Shown: positions 21,401 to 33,146, numbered from the stretch's first letter. The stretch is 64,000 nucleotides of DNA from Ontholestes murinus (GCA_963969525.1 OZ018392.1:37390936-37454935); one strand, 5' to 3'. Program-made: numbers and translations. The notes: generated by a model not told the origin, from the sequence alone.

Positions 21401-23009
21401 TTAAAAGTTATCGATTAAAAGTCAAAGTTTAAACATGAAGACAAAAAGACGAATTATAGGTTGACTTAAAACAAAGATTAATGATTACATATTAAAGATC
21501 AAAGGCCAAACACTGAAAATCGGAAGTTAAACATGAAAGATCATAGTTAAAAAGAAAAAATCTAAGATCAAATATTAAATGTTAAACTACTTAAAATAAT
21601 CAAAATCCAAAGACAAAAATTAAAATATTAAAAACAAAAAAAAAACACAGATCGAATTTAATCTCTAATTGATTTATAATCATAGAATTAAAACCAAATC
21701 TAATGGTAAATGTTAAATATTTAAGTATAAAGGCTGTGTGCTAAATATAAGCTAAAAATCGAAAGCAGATTAAACAAAATAGACTAAATTTATTGATTTA
21801 TTGATTTTTCTTTACATGTTCTCTTAAAAAAATAATAACAATTAATATAAATTTATAAACTACTTAACAATTTAGAGCAGGGAACATGCGGGCGGAGTTC
21901 ACATAGTGTTCTTCCACTCAAACCCATATTACTGGATGTAGGTATCTTCACCAGCAGTGTATTTAGCCACCTTGGGCAATATTTTAGCCTTTACTGGCGT
22001 ATTTTTGCTCATTTTGTATGAGACTATTATGTTTTATATTTCATGTCATTTTTGACAGATGTCAAAAAACTTTTTTTATTTACGCGTTTCTTGAATTTTT
22101 ATGATACAGTCTAAATTAACAATCATAAAGTGGATTAAAGTTGGAGAAAATAGATCAAAAAGGGTAAATTAAAGGTCAAAGAACAAACAACTAAATGACC
22201 AGAGATCTTAACCTATTAACCAAATATCAACAATGACAAATATTTCAAATTGAAGGTCAAATATCACATGACTTAAGGTCAAAGTTAAGGACCAAAAAGT
22301 GCAAAACAAGCTCGCAGATCAAAGATCAACAATTAAACAATAAAAATCATGCTTATGTACTGAAAGCAGAAATTGTTTTATGTGATTTACAGTCAAATGA
22401 CAAGATGAATAATATTAAAAGATAATTAAATTGATCTTTGCTATTAGGTCTTGATTGAATTTTGATGAAGACCAAGAAAGTTTATCAAACTAACTAAGTA
22501 GATTCCTTAAGTTATGACTAAAGTTATTTTATTAATTTAATAATGCATTAGAGTAAAATTTCAGAGCAAAAAAAGATAAAATACAGTCAAATATCCAAAG
22601 CTACAAACTGAAAAAAAAAATCAATAATTATAATTTTGTGTTTAAGTCATCAACATCAAAACTCAGTAATTAATGAAGAACACATGTCATAGACTAAAGA
22701 TCACAGAAAGAAGTTCCCACACCAAAGCAAAAATCAAAAATCACATATTAAATACCAAATGACAAGGACTTTATACTTCCAAGAGCAAACTTCAAAACAG
22801 TAGATTTATACGTAATGACAGAATCCTTTTATATTTAAGGCATTTCTTATAACCTAATTTTAAATACGATAAGTTTAAAATAAAAAAATATCAAATATTT
22901 AGGACCACAAGCCAAAAAATCAATAATTAAATATTAAAGATCAAAGATATAAGATTACTTACTCAAACATATTAAATAAAGATTGAAGACTAAAGAAATA
23001 TTTCTTCCT

Positions 23010-23070
23010 AGTAGTAGTAGTGTTTGGCTATCGACCACGTGGTCCTTCCGCCATGTGTCATTTGTGTATT
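23010..23070 (-). repeat. Jockey-like LINE 3'-UTR fragment
   Basis: In reverse the sequence reads GGCGGAAGGACCACGTGGTC then GATAGCCAAAC and a CTA-repeat tail. It corresponds to the 3' UTR hairpin found at 6556-6600 and 24625-24660, where LINE coding sequence is attached. Confidence 0.6.
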
Positions 23071-23609
23071 TGTGTATGTGTAAATGAGCTTGTTACTTTA
23101 AAGGATCACCCCCGTCACTCTAAACCACTATTAATTGTATCCCAATGGTGAATGGTACCGGCTACCCATCCAACTACCGACCCAAACCAACGTTGCCCCA
23201 CTGTTACTTCTTTCTATTTTATTGTAAATATGATAAGGGATGCATAAAATAAAAAATCAAGAATATTTAGGAGTATAGATCAAAGATTCAAGATTAGTAA
23301 TTAAAGACCTTAAGAACAAATAGCAATAATCAAAGAGATTAATAATTAAAAATAATAAAGCAAAAATTAAAGATCATTTAAATATAAGATTAGTGATTAA
23401 AAAACTTAATAACAAAAACTAAAAATGAAAGATAAAACACATAAGATTAATAATTGAAACAAAACAAACTGCAAAAAGATAAAATATTAATAATTGAAAG
23501 CCCTAAGAACAACAATATAAAATCAGAAATCAGTCTACTGATTGACGAGGCACTTGAAAATATCTAATTAATAATAAGTGGTTGATTTGATTCTTATAAG
23601 AGGCGGGTT

Positions 23610-23870
23610 GGATAAATCCAAAACAATATATAGACCAATCTGGAAGATCATTCAAACAACGAATGGAACAGCATAAAATGTTTCATTCAGAAGAAGACAT
23701 CATCAACATACTCCAACCATCTAATAGAACATAAACACACTCCAAATTTTGATTTCAAAATACTACACGAAGCAAAGAAACGACAAAAACTAACACTATT
23801 GAAAAGCATGTGAAATTTATAAAAATAAAACAGAAAATTTATTAAACGATCTACAGGATTCATTTCATTA
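23610..23870 (+). pseudogene. PLE GIY-YIG domain remnant
   Basis: The plus strand gives QSGRSFKQRMEQHKMFHSEE after a YIG-like start, then decayed HLIEHKHTPNFDFKILHEAK-type sequence (shifted frames at 23700-23790) and TLLKSM, KNKTENLL, NDLQDSF at the end. The GRSFKQR...EHK helix, the H-x-P-NFDFKIL strand and the LLE-ME-Y helix are GIY-YIG landmarks. Two or more frameshifts. No RT part is seen upstream. Confidence 0.65.
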
Positions 23871-24049
23871 ATTTAATATCTAAAAGTAGATATTCTCTAG
23901 TAACAAATTATTATGTCTGTAGACATTCATTTCATTCATCTGCAATGGATTAGAATAAGTCAGAAAAACGACCAATAATTAATTAAATTAGCATCAAAAT
24001 AGACATTGTTATCACGAATTAAAAAATATATTACTAAGGAATGAATACG

Positions 24050-24380
24050 ATTGGCCATATTGTTCCCATCTTATGAAATTTGTTTACTCCCATTTGGAAT
24101 TTTCATACCCATGCTAATGCGCTTTGCTGGTTAAGCAGTGTGATTTTAATGGATGCGACAAGGACGTCGTTGTGTGCAAGCCGCCAAATGCTAAACTAAT
24201 TATTTCACGTGCAGAACCTTCGCGGTTTTATATATTCGACGAGCGTGACTATTAAAGGCGAAACGGGATCCGCTCGATCTTGTAATCGGTTCTACAGGTT
24301 TTTTTCACTGCTATATATGTGGGAAATGTGTTTCATCGTTCCAAGAATACATGAAAGAAAATTGGATTGAATACAAATCA
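24050..24380. other. Unique moderate-GC island, no gene recognised
   Basis: The segment includes GGACGTCGTTGTGTGCAAGC and CGCGGTTTTATATATTCGAC with several CpGs, unlike its surroundings. It is not repeated in the window. It could be host regulatory or exonic DNA; no frame or splice pattern supports a gene. Confidence 0.3.
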
Positions 24381-24774
24381 ACATACGTTTTCTATTTACG
24401 ATTGAAATGTTTTCTAATAATTTTATAAAATTGCAGTAACTTTAGTATAACTATGGTAGGATGAACAAGATGAAAATGATATAACAAAAAGTTATGAAGT
24501 ATATTCACTTTCAAACAGACTAAAATACATTTTTTATATATACAAATATCTTTATTGATAAATACATATCGTATATAATAAAAATAATATACATACATAG
24601 CATTAAAAACCTAATCTAGTATTTGACAATCGGCTATCAACCATAGGTCTTTCCGCCTGTTTTTAAAAAAAAAAATTTAATTAAGTCCTTGTCATTTCTT
24701 GAGAGGTCATGATTGCTAACTGTCATTGTAAAGTTCCAGTCTTAAATTAGTTCGTAATTGAAGCGTCGTTAACA

Positions 24775-25325
24775 TTATGAAATGAATTCGTGTAATGTTA
24801 AGGAATGGAATTTTCGTTTAGGGATAATGTTTTTGTTTCTGGGAATGCATAGTGCATTTAGGATTTGGAAGTAGTTAGGATTTTGAGCAAACTTTTTGGC
24901 AAGTGAGGATAGTCTTTCTTGAATTGGGATTACCTTTGTCGAATCATACAGCAATGGATTGGAAGGGTTATGGAGAGGATTTTGGGGATGTCGGATTTTC
25001 GTTAGCACCCTAAAGGCTGATCTTTCTGCGACTTGCAAGTTCCGTAAGGTTACTGGGTGAGGGTTGTAGAAGAGTATGGCTGAATAGTCAAGGAAAGTAC
25101 GGCAGATCATTTTGTAGATATGCGTGCTGGTTTGAATATTTATACCTTGTTTTTTGTAAGTTAGGCCTCTGAAATGTGCCGCCCTTTGCTTGACTTTTGC
25201 TTTAAGGGAAGAGGAGTGACTTTTGAAGGTTAATTTAGTGTAGAATGTTATTCCTAGGTATTTGCAGGTGACGGAGGGATATATATTTTGACCATTTATC
25301 GATATTGATGGAAGCGTACATTTTT
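24775..25325 (-). pseudogene. Jockey-like LINE RT C-terminus, frame intact
   Basis: Reading down from 25325 the frame is open for about 183 codons: ISINGQNIYPSVTCKYLGIT, FYTKLTFKSHSSSLKAKV, then MICRTFLDYSAILFYNPHPV, SAFRVLTKIRHPQNPLHNPS and NPLLYDSTKVIPIQERLSSL to a stop at 24775. The YLGI motif and the following FKSH helix come right after the polymerase active site, so the copy starts just past it. The 3' UTR to about 24630 carries the GGTCTTTCCGCC hairpin. Typical 5'-truncated LINE insertion; same family as 6615-7020. The lack of stops suggests it is among the younger insertions. Confidence 0.85.
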
Positions 25326-25334
25326 TTATTTTTT

Positions 25335-25560
25335 ATCATTTATTAGTTTATTCAATAGAAATAATTTCATTCAAATTAGTGTTGGTTTAATAGTTGTGCT
25401 ATCTGTAACAAGCAAATTATTTTTGTATCATTCAATGTCTGTCGAGGTATTAGCTAGAGAAGTAGTTGTTTCAATAAGTGATTTATTTTGTAGTCTTAAT
25501 ATTCTTAATACTCATTTGTTTCTGATTTACAAAATGTTATTGATTATTTTATAATATATT
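25335..25560 (+). repeat. Family Z repeat, copy 1
   Basis: Landmarks GCTATCTGTAACAAGCAAAT, GTCGAGGTATTAGCTAGAGA and AGTAGTTGTTTCAATAAGTG followed by TTTTGTAGTCTTAATAT are shared with 29085-29360, 51455-51695 and 62975-63210. Non-coding. It abuts the truncated LINE on its left. Confidence 0.8.
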
Positions 25561-25899
25561 ACTATGACAGTAAGTGCTGGGCCAGTTACTTATAAGCTTG
25601 CCCCCGATCAAAATTTTATCACCTTTTTATTCTTCAACTTTATTAAATAATTCAAAATATTGATAAAGATATTTTAATGTTATAAATGTTATTCTTTGCG
25701 ATTATATCTGCGAAATAGTTGTTGACTTAAGATAGGTAATAAAGGTACCCTCCGAATTATTCAACCCTATTTAAAGGTAAGTAAAAATATAGCATTTTGT
25801 TTAAGGCAAAAATTTATAGAAATGGAAATGTTAATTTTAATTGTATGACATTCAATTCCGTTCGCGCTCATTAATAGTGATTTATTAATATTGGATTCT

Positions 25900-26350
25900 G
25901 AGGAATGCTACACACTACGTGGGTTTTTCAAAAATGAAACAGCGTGCCGTATCCAGTTAGAACAAAATTGATGACACCGACTTTCATTGCCAAAAAATTC
26001 CAAGCACAAATAATTAATGCACCGCTTGAAAATTTCTCATTCTTTTGAAGCAATTTAATAATTAATATCATTGATCTGAGAAGATCTTTCGATTGCGCAA
26101 TACTTTTCGAAACAATGGAACGAAAATTTGGACTAAGTTCGTGACTGCGGGTACCCTCCTCCACCTTGCGAAATGGCCAATTCCGCTAAGGAGCCAAAAA
26201 CGAAATGAATTATTCTTATTATTATTAATTACATCGACGGACTCGATTGGTAAAATCGATTTATCTCCGGCTCCCACCCACACGACGAGGGTAACAATCG
26301 ATGTCCTCGGTGATTGTTGTAAACGATGGTCTTTGGACAAATAAGGTGCG
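25900..26350. other. Unique higher-GC island with overlapping short frames
   Basis: Open frames of 78-98 codons exist on both strands (26068-26364 and 25928-26164 minus; 26093-26344 plus), which is expected by chance in a GC-richer patch. None shows a domain. CpG-containing words (GGTACCCTCCTCCACC, CACACGACGAGGG) stand out. Possibly host conserved non-coding or exonic DNA. Confidence 0.3.
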
Positions 26351-26609
26351 CATAAGTAAGGCACTCCTCTGAATACATTTGGAAAAATATTTGTTACGGG
26401 TATTTATGAATTATGTGTGAAACTACAATATTTTTTTAGCCTTGTACCGCTGATTATTTATTTATAATAAATTTAAAGTGACATAATTATTTTATTTGAT
26501 TTTTATTCACAAATTATTCAATAAATCGCCGCATTCGTAAACGTATAAGTTTCTTTAAAATTTGAATTATGTATATAAATAGTTACAGTTTGTGAAGCAG
26601 GATAATACC

Positions 26610-26645
26610 ACGCTGATGAGATCCAAAATTGGTCGAAACCGGTCC
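26610..26645 (+). ncRNA. Hammerhead ribozyme motif, near-consensus core
   Basis: ACG, the exact CTGATGA core, stem II GATCC/GGTC with loop AAAATT (one bulge), GAAA, a self-complementary ACCGGT stem III, the GTC triplet, then CGT pairing with the leading ACG. This is the best match to the hammerhead consensus in the window. Such small stem III hammerheads are known from PLEs and some satellites and tend to work as dimers. No PLE frame is directly attached, but PLE remnants lie at 23610 and 27500. Confidence 0.6.
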
Positions 26646-26659
26646 GTATTTGTTTTTGA

Positions 26660-27490
26660 TAGGAAAACAATTCTCAACATAAATATGCAAAAAATTATTT
26701 GTTTTAAAATGACAATGAAATAACTTATAAATCTAAAATCCTTCGTAGAATTAATGAAAAATCACTCTATCAGAAAGAATATCCATACCTTTACAAAAAT
26801 CATATTCATTTATGCGCATATTCATACACCGTCATGATCGATTCATTGTTAATTAAAGATTTTAATTGAGATCGTTGAAAGATAAAAATCACAAAGTGGA
26901 ATGCAACAACTAAAAAAATAATTAGAGATGAATTTCGTATATTGTGAGTAATTATTTCTTCCTTTCGTGTAGAAATTTATGTGGTTATTTCTAGCGATTG
27001 TGTTTACATATTTATCGTGATGTACATGGACTTTATTTATGAGATTCGAGTTGGGAGCCTTGTTCGGTTCTACAGATGCATATCTGATAGGAATTTGAAT
27101 ACTTTAACAAATGTTGATTATGATGAATCAGTTTGTTTTAATAGTAATATTTTGGATATTAAGATTTATATAGTTGATAAAAAAAGTGTTTTAAGATTTC
27201 TGGATGAAATTTAATTATAAAAATATAAAATTATAAAAATTTTAGAAATATCAACTTCGTATTTTTGTTAGTATGTAGTAACTATTACACCCTTTCGTTT
27301 GAATAGTAGCAATAATTTAGAAATAGATTATTATTAAAGATAATTTTATCGTCATAACACAGAAATTTTTATACCAATTTTGTGTTACTATACATCATTA
27401 CATCATCAACTAGGAATGATACACAAAACAAAATGTTTTCCCTTATATACTAAAAATTGTACATTCATTATTGGAGAACTAGAAAGATAA
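26660..27490. other. AT-rich, no recognised gene
   Basis: A 77-codon plus frame (26981-27214) shows no motif. A repeat-like palette is absent. I see nothing I can name. Confidence 0.4.
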
Positions 27491-27499
27491 TAGTTTTTG

Positions 27500-27790
27500 C
27501 TTAGGTGGTGTTTTCCCTGCTTGAACAATTTGCTAATCTCAATCCTTCTCGGAGATTTAAATTATGGCTCTTATTACATGCATGTAATATCTTAAAATTA
27601 TTTTCATCGAAGAAGTGGTTATGCGTGATGCAATGTTTGGTGAAACCACTTATGCCTTTAGTATGGCTCGTCTATGTTCTTTTAGTCTTATACTAAATGT
27701 TCTTCCGGTTTTGCCAACATATTTGGCATCACATTCGCCACATTCGCATATGCCGCATTTGTTGGATTTCTCTATGTTTTTTTTTTAAAT
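27500..27790 (-). pseudogene. PLE GIY-YIG domain remnant
   Basis: The minus strand reads IEKSNKCGICECGECDAKYV, then GKTGRTFSIRLKEHRRAILK to a stop; the frame shifts and continues with HCITHNHFFDENNFKILHAC and NLREGLRL. The Cys-rich CxxC...C stretch followed by KYVGKTGR (the YIG position) and EHRRA is the GIY-YIG signature of PLEs. It is truncated at the C-terminal helix. The plus-strand frame at 27505-27696 is a complement. Confidence 0.75.
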
Positions 27791-27984
27791 TATTTATTAA
27801 CAGTTTGTACAAATAATCTTAAATTCATTCCCAGTTATGCAATTTTTTATTTTATTTGATAGATCATTTACATATTATAACTTCAACGCAAGTACTAGTT
27901 TTTAAGTACTGAAGTTAATGATACTGTTGGGTTATAAAAAATAAGTAAGATTTTAATTTGATGTTGCATGTAATCATTATAACA

Positions 27985-28740
27985 AATAAAGATATAACCT
28001 ATTACAAATTACAGACGATAAAGACAAATCATTAATATTAGTAATGCTACATATAAATGTCAAGTAACAGATATCACAGGGGAGAAAATTTACATGATCC
28101 GCAAAACATATTCCTTGATAAGGAGGCAGAAACAGGTGATTTTTTGAGAAGAACAAATAAAGATATAATCAATTACAAATTACAGACGATAGAGACAAAT
28201 CATTAATATTAGTAATGCTACATATTATTTCCAAGCAGATTTAACCTGTAAGAAATTACATTTAATTAATTAAATAATTAATTTAAAAGTTGATAGATGA
28301 GCAAAGAGAGATAAATAACAGAGTATAATAAGTTCACCGATAGTTTAGGGCAAATAACAAATGACTGGAATATCAGTAATAAAATATGACAACTAATAGA
28401 TGATAAATGTCAAGTAACAGATATCACAGGGGAGAAAATTTACATGATCCGCAAAACATATTCCTTGATAAGGAGGCAGAAACAGATTTAAACTGTAAGA
28501 AATTACATTTACTAAAAATTAATGACAGATAAGCAAAGCGAGATAAATAACAGAGGATAGTACGTTCACCGATTGTTTAGGACAAATACTGGAATGTCAG
28601 TAATAAAATATGACAACTAATAGTTGACAAGTAACAGATATCACAAGGGAAAAAAATTACATGATTCGCAAAACACATTCCTTGATAAGAAGACAGATAC
28701 AGTTTATTTCACTTTTGGAAAAGAGACCACATAATTTAAA
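27985..28740 (+). repeat. Complex local tandem repeats
   Basis: A block starting GTCAAGTAACAGATATCACA and running through ATGATCCGCAAAACATATTC occurs at about 28057, 28404 and, diverged, 28625. A second block (ATTACAAATTACAGACGATA and on) occurs at 28005 and 28171. A third (GAAATTACATTTA, GATAAATAACAGAG) occurs at 28245 and 28497. The mixed order implies several overlapping duplications. No coding. Confidence 0.8.
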
Positions 28741-29084
28741 GTATTGGCAATACTGCAGGTATTTTTGATACTTTTCGAACTTTAATCTGTAGGTTGGATG
28801 CTATAGATAACTTATCTAGGTTCGTAAAATAGCTAAAATACGTTCATTATTCCTATGTAAAAGCAGAATGTTCTGCAAAAAAGATTCACTAGTCAACAAA
28901 TTCTTACAAATTTTATGCACACGATGATTCAAACCCTCTAATTCAAAAGAAGAAGGGCCAATACTGATGAGATTGAAACATGTGTCTGCAGATGATTAAA
29001 AACTTGATTATTAGATTATTTAATTACTTTTGCTAGTTTATTATAATTAAATCAGAGTAAATTCATTTCTTGTTCATAATTTCT

Positions 29085-29360
29085 CTGTCTACATTAATTC
29101 AGAAACTATTTAACGTACACTAATTATTTAATTATTATTGTTATTATTTGATAAAAAATAAATACATTCAATATAGTTTGATAGCTATGCTATTTGTAAC
29201 ACGCAAATTACTTTTGTATAATTCAATATCTGTCGAAATATTACCTAGAGAAGTAGTTGTTTCAATTGTAGTCTTAATATTGATTGTTGTAGATTTACGA
29301 AATGTTTTCTTATTCTTAGATTATTAGTTAATTTTCTACAAATGGAACGGACTTTAATAC
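29085..29360 (+). repeat. Family Z repeat, copy 2
   Basis: It shares GCTATTTGTAACACGCAAAT, AGAGAAGTAGTTGTTTCAAT and the terminal GGACTTTAAT with the other Z copies, plus an upstream TTTAACGTACACTAATTA block also seen before copy 4. Non-coding, same strand as all other copies. Confidence 0.8.
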
Positions 29361-29479
29361 ATAATGTTGATAGTTATTCGTACCTGGTTTGATCACATCG
29401 GGCCCACCCATATCCTTCCTCGTTAATTAACCAAGTTCTGAAAGTGCTGATAACTATTTTTTATTGAAATAACACGTAT

Positions 29480-30200
29480 CCCTAAAAATCAATTACAGGG
29501 AAACGGTTTTGTGCGACAGGACACAGAATACTAACAGATAATAGTGACAGATGGCATGCAAAAGTCTACATAACACAAAAGTAGTTAAATAATAAGTGAC
29601 ACATGACTGACAACAGATTATTGTAGCAATTGAAGCAAAAACAGATAGTAGATGATAGTAACATATGACAAATAATGTAAGGCAATTGACAAATCTCAGA
29701 AAAATTATATTTTATAACTGAGTTTAAAATCTGTGAATAGTCATGTTAAATGATGAACAAAGAAAAATACTAGATTTTATAAATAAAGAATTATTAAATG
29801 CCACTACACTAAGTTACGACAATAATACTTAAATATTTCAAGCAGCAAAGTACATATAAGAATATCATTCATCTACCATCTTTTCTATACTATTTGCTAT
29901 TTGTTATCTATTATTTAGTATAAAATTGCTATATGTTAATTGTCATCTATTATCTACCATCTATTATATTCAGTTAATAGTCATATCTTTAACGTTATTT
30001 ATCTGTTAATTATCCTTAGTACATGTAAACCTCCATAGATAGATATATAATCCACAATCATTTATTATATGCATCTTTTAACACTCAATTATTTATTGTA
30101 TATTTAATATATAATCCAATGTCTATCATAATCTAATTTATCATACATGTATTAACTACTGTTAGATGATCTTTCTAATATTTGTCAAATTATAGATGAA
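29480..30200. repeat. Degenerate ACAGATRATAG-type short words
   Basis: Between 29520 and 29700 the plus strand recurs to ACAGATAATAGTGACAGATG and TGACAAATAATG words. From 29870 to 30180 the complementary vocabulary appears (TTGTCATCTATTATCTACCA). The strand switch suggests an inversion or two opposed arrays. Similar words occur at 44100-44160 and 48320-48400. Very diverged. Confidence 0.4.
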
Positions 30201-30330
30201 GAAAGAGGGAATGTTGCGGGCGATAAGTTTACCTGAACGTCGTAACAAATGCGTAATAATATTTTAATCTACTTTATAAGCTACCCATTGCTCCTATTAA
30301 TATTTTGCATAAATTTCCCATTATGAAATA

Positions 30331-31608
30331 TTTAAAACGAGATAATTTTCCAAAATCTGCAGCTTCCAGTGCAGAGCAAGAGGACATGCTTTTTTCGGAG
30401 AACGAAAATTATTACCTGCTCTGAGAATTTCGGTACCTGCGTGGCCGTAACAATGCCGTGGTACTGAAGAGCACGGTATAAAGTTAGGCCCAGACCGACG
30501 CTCTTTACCAGTCGTCTGTCTTCAGTAGCGATGGTCAACCTGGTTGGTTCTACCGAATGAAGCTTTTGCCCTTGTAACTTGTAACTTAGGTCCCATATAT
30601 AATTTACATGTTTACATTGTTTCTTTTATTCTTTATTCCCTCAGCTAGGCGGTCATTTATTCCTTGAGGTAGCGCGGAGGCTCAAGTATATAACACGTGC
30701 GTGAAACTTTTTAATCAGGCTATTAATCGATGTTGTGCTTCGCCAGGGACCCCTAAGCCGCCTTCAGTGCGTGTTGGTTCCTAAAGGTATCGCAGTGCTT
30801 TTTCTTTACCAAAGACGGTCAAGGGGACGTCACCACCGCGTAACGTTAACTAGCAGATTACAAATAACATTAACGTAAAATTTTGAACTCAGGTAAAAAA
30901 ATTTGTGTTAATTAAATTTTTATTTAAAATGCTTGGTTTGATATAATTAGTTTTTACTTTTTATTTTTCTCAGATTAGTTTCTATATCTCACTACTTGAA
31001 GAAAAAAATAATATTAAGTAAAACCTGCAGCACTAAAAGGCAGTATCAAGTGCCTTACGCCCTTGGTTTCTAAACTTTTTGAAGTCGGGGAACACTAAAC
31101 TCTGATATATTTTTAGGTGGAACATCTACAATACAGCATAAAACAGGGGGCGCTAACCTTTTTTGAAACTAAAAGAGTAATAAAAAACAGAATAACGTTC
31201 GCAAAAACACTCTATTATTATATGGTAGAGCAAAAAATAACGAAATCGTATCGCAGGGTGTGATTGACAATCCCCTGCTTCCAAATGCTACTTTTAGAAA
31301 ATAATATGTATATAAATAAAATATGTACGGATATTTCCTTAGTCTCTCGCGTTTGTTTGTCTTTATATTGACCATAGTTGAAAATCTTGCTTCGCAAAGA
31401 TTTGACGTAGAAAATAACAATAATATGTTCAGGGATTTTTTGCTTATACTCGGGTATCCATCTTTAACAGAGATCCAAAATTTTTCAGGAGTGTTTTGAT
31501 GAAACTTTAATTTTAATCCACGATCTAAAGAAAGCAACGTCAATATTCTTCTTCATTTAAAGTAAAATTAGAAAATTTGAAAGAAATAATCTTATTGTTC
31601 TGTGTTTA
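30331..31608 (+). repeat. 1278-bp tandem duplication, unit 1
   Basis: This unit is repeated at 31609-32886; I noticed only two substitutions (30390 versus 31668, and 31186 versus 32464). The junction lies in TGTTTA/TTTAAAACG, with a few bases of shared sequence at the breakpoints. The first ~550 bp is higher in GC with no recognised gene. The remainder carries the tail of a transposase remnant on the minus strand. Confidence 0.95.
31169..31543 (-). pseudogene. hAT-type transposase C-terminal dimerisation domain, duplicate
   Basis: The minus-strand frame has LKLKFHQNTPEKFWISVKDG, YPSISKKSLNILLLFSTSNL and CEARFSTMVNIKTNKRERLR. FW...V-YP-LS--AL--LLPF-TSYLCE-GFS--- is the hAT C-terminal (hATC) dimerisation signature, of the type found in ZBED/SCAND3-like proteins. 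It then runs into low-complexity residues to a stop. This is the duplicated tail: the upstream transposase part is missing because unit 1 stops at 31608. The 68-codon minus frame at 30332-30538 is unrecognised. Confidence 0.75.
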
Positions 31609-32886
31609 TTTAAAACGAGATAATTTTCCAAAATCTGCAGCTTCCAGTGCAGAGCAAGAAGACATGCTTTTTTCGGAGAACGAAAATTATTACCTGCTCT
31701 GAGAATTTCGGTACCTGCGTGGCCGTAACAATGCCGTGGTACTGAAGAGCACGGTATAAAGTTAGGCCCAGACCGACGCTCTTTACCAGTCGTCTGTCTT
31801 CAGTAGCGATGGTCAACCTGGTTGGTTCTACCGAATGAAGCTTTTGCCCTTGTAACTTGTAACTTAGGTCCCATATATAATTTACATGTTTACATTGTTT
31901 CTTTTATTCTTTATTCCCTCAGCTAGGCGGTCATTTATTCCTTGAGGTAGCGCGGAGGCTCAAGTATATAACACGTGCGTGAAACTTTTTAATCAGGCTA
32001 TTAATCGATGTTGTGCTTCGCCAGGGACCCCTAAGCCGCCTTCAGTGCGTGTTGGTTCCTAAAGGTATCGCAGTGCTTTTTCTTTACCAAAGACGGTCAA
32101 GGGGACGTCACCACCGCGTAACGTTAACTAGCAGATTACAAATAACATTAACGTAAAATTTTGAACTCAGGTAAAAAAATTTGTGTTAATTAAATTTTTA
32201 TTTAAAATGCTTGGTTTGATATAATTAGTTTTTACTTTTTATTTTTCTCAGATTAGTTTCTATATCTCACTACTTGAAGAAAAAAATAATATTAAGTAAA
32301 ACCTGCAGCACTAAAAGGCAGTATCAAGTGCCTTACGCCCTTGGTTTCTAAACTTTTTGAAGTCGGGGAACACTAAACTCTGATATATTTTTAGGTGGAA
32401 CATCTACAATACAGCATAAAACAGGGGGCGCTAACCTTTTTTGAAACTAAAAGAGTAATAAAAAATAGAATAACGTTCGCAAAAACACTCTATTATTATA
32501 TGGTAGAGCAAAAAATAACGAAATCGTATCGCAGGGTGTGATTGACAATCCCCTGCTTCCAAATGCTACTTTTAGAAAATAATATGTATATAAATAAAAT
32601 ATGTACGGATATTTCCTTAGTCTCTCGCGTTTGTTTGTCTTTATATTGACCATAGTTGAAAATCTTGCTTCGCAAAGATTTGACGTAGAAAATAACAATA
32701 ATATGTTCAGGGATTTTTTGCTTATACTCGGGTATCCATCTTTAACAGAGATCCAAAATTTTTCAGGAGTGTTTTGATGAAACTTTAATTTTAATCCACG
32801 ATCTAAAGAAAGCAACGTCAATATTCTTCTTCATTTAAAGTAAAATTAGAAAATTTGAAAGAAATAATCTTATTGTTCTGTGTTTA
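31609..32886 (+). repeat. 1278-bp tandem duplication, unit 2
   Basis: This is the second copy. It retains the natural continuation of the transposase remnant on its right (32887-33146), so this unit is probably the original and unit 1 the duplicate. Near identity means either very recent duplication or an assembly or haplotype artefact. Confidence 0.95.
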
Positions 32887-33146
32887 ACAATGGAAATTAT
32901 TTTTAAAATTTTTCTACTATTGTTAATCAATGTTCCATTATTAAAGAAATGATTGCCTCGTTGGTATTTTTCACATAAGGAAACATTTCTGTGTTTCTCT
33001 CTTTTACCTGTCTTTTTCATAGTAAAACATTGCACATAATTTGTCAGTCGATGTAAGAATGTTTTCATCTTGCATACTTTTATTGGCAGTATTAAAGTAT
33101 TTAAAAATATCAGACAAATACGGCAAATTATTGCACTAATCATCAT
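32447..33146 (-). pseudogene. hAT-type transposase C-terminal half
   Basis: The downstream part (32447-32821) repeats the dimerisation domain of unit 1. Upstream, at 33130-32990, a second frame gives YLADIFKYFNTANKSMQDEN and LTSTDKLCAMFYYEK, the helical LADIF-YLN-LN-SMQ segment that precedes the dimerisation domain in ZBED/SCAND3-like hAT proteins. Stops and frameshifts separate the pieces (32850-32990). It ends at 33146 against a Y repeat terminus. No catalytic core is preserved. Confidence 0.7.

Larger units (their letters stand above)
20200..23540 (+). repeat. Degenerate short-word satellite, interrupted continuation
   Basis: Blocks at 20280-20720, 21410-21800, 22130-22990 and 23230-23540 repeat the GATCAAA/AAAGATTAAA/CCAAAGAC vocabulary and the same strand bias as 16130-17520. 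They are separated by non-satellite DNA (20740-21400, 21800-22130) and a LINE tail (23010-23070). No coding signal. Confidence 0.55.

Noticed and set aside
26068..26364. Overlapping 78-98 codon frames on both strands as genes
   Set aside because: Opposed overlapping frames in a GC-richer patch are expected by chance, and no motif is present.
30332..30538. 68-codon minus frame in the tandem unit as a gene
   Set aside because: No recognisable domain; it is repeated only because the whole 1278-bp unit is duplicated.
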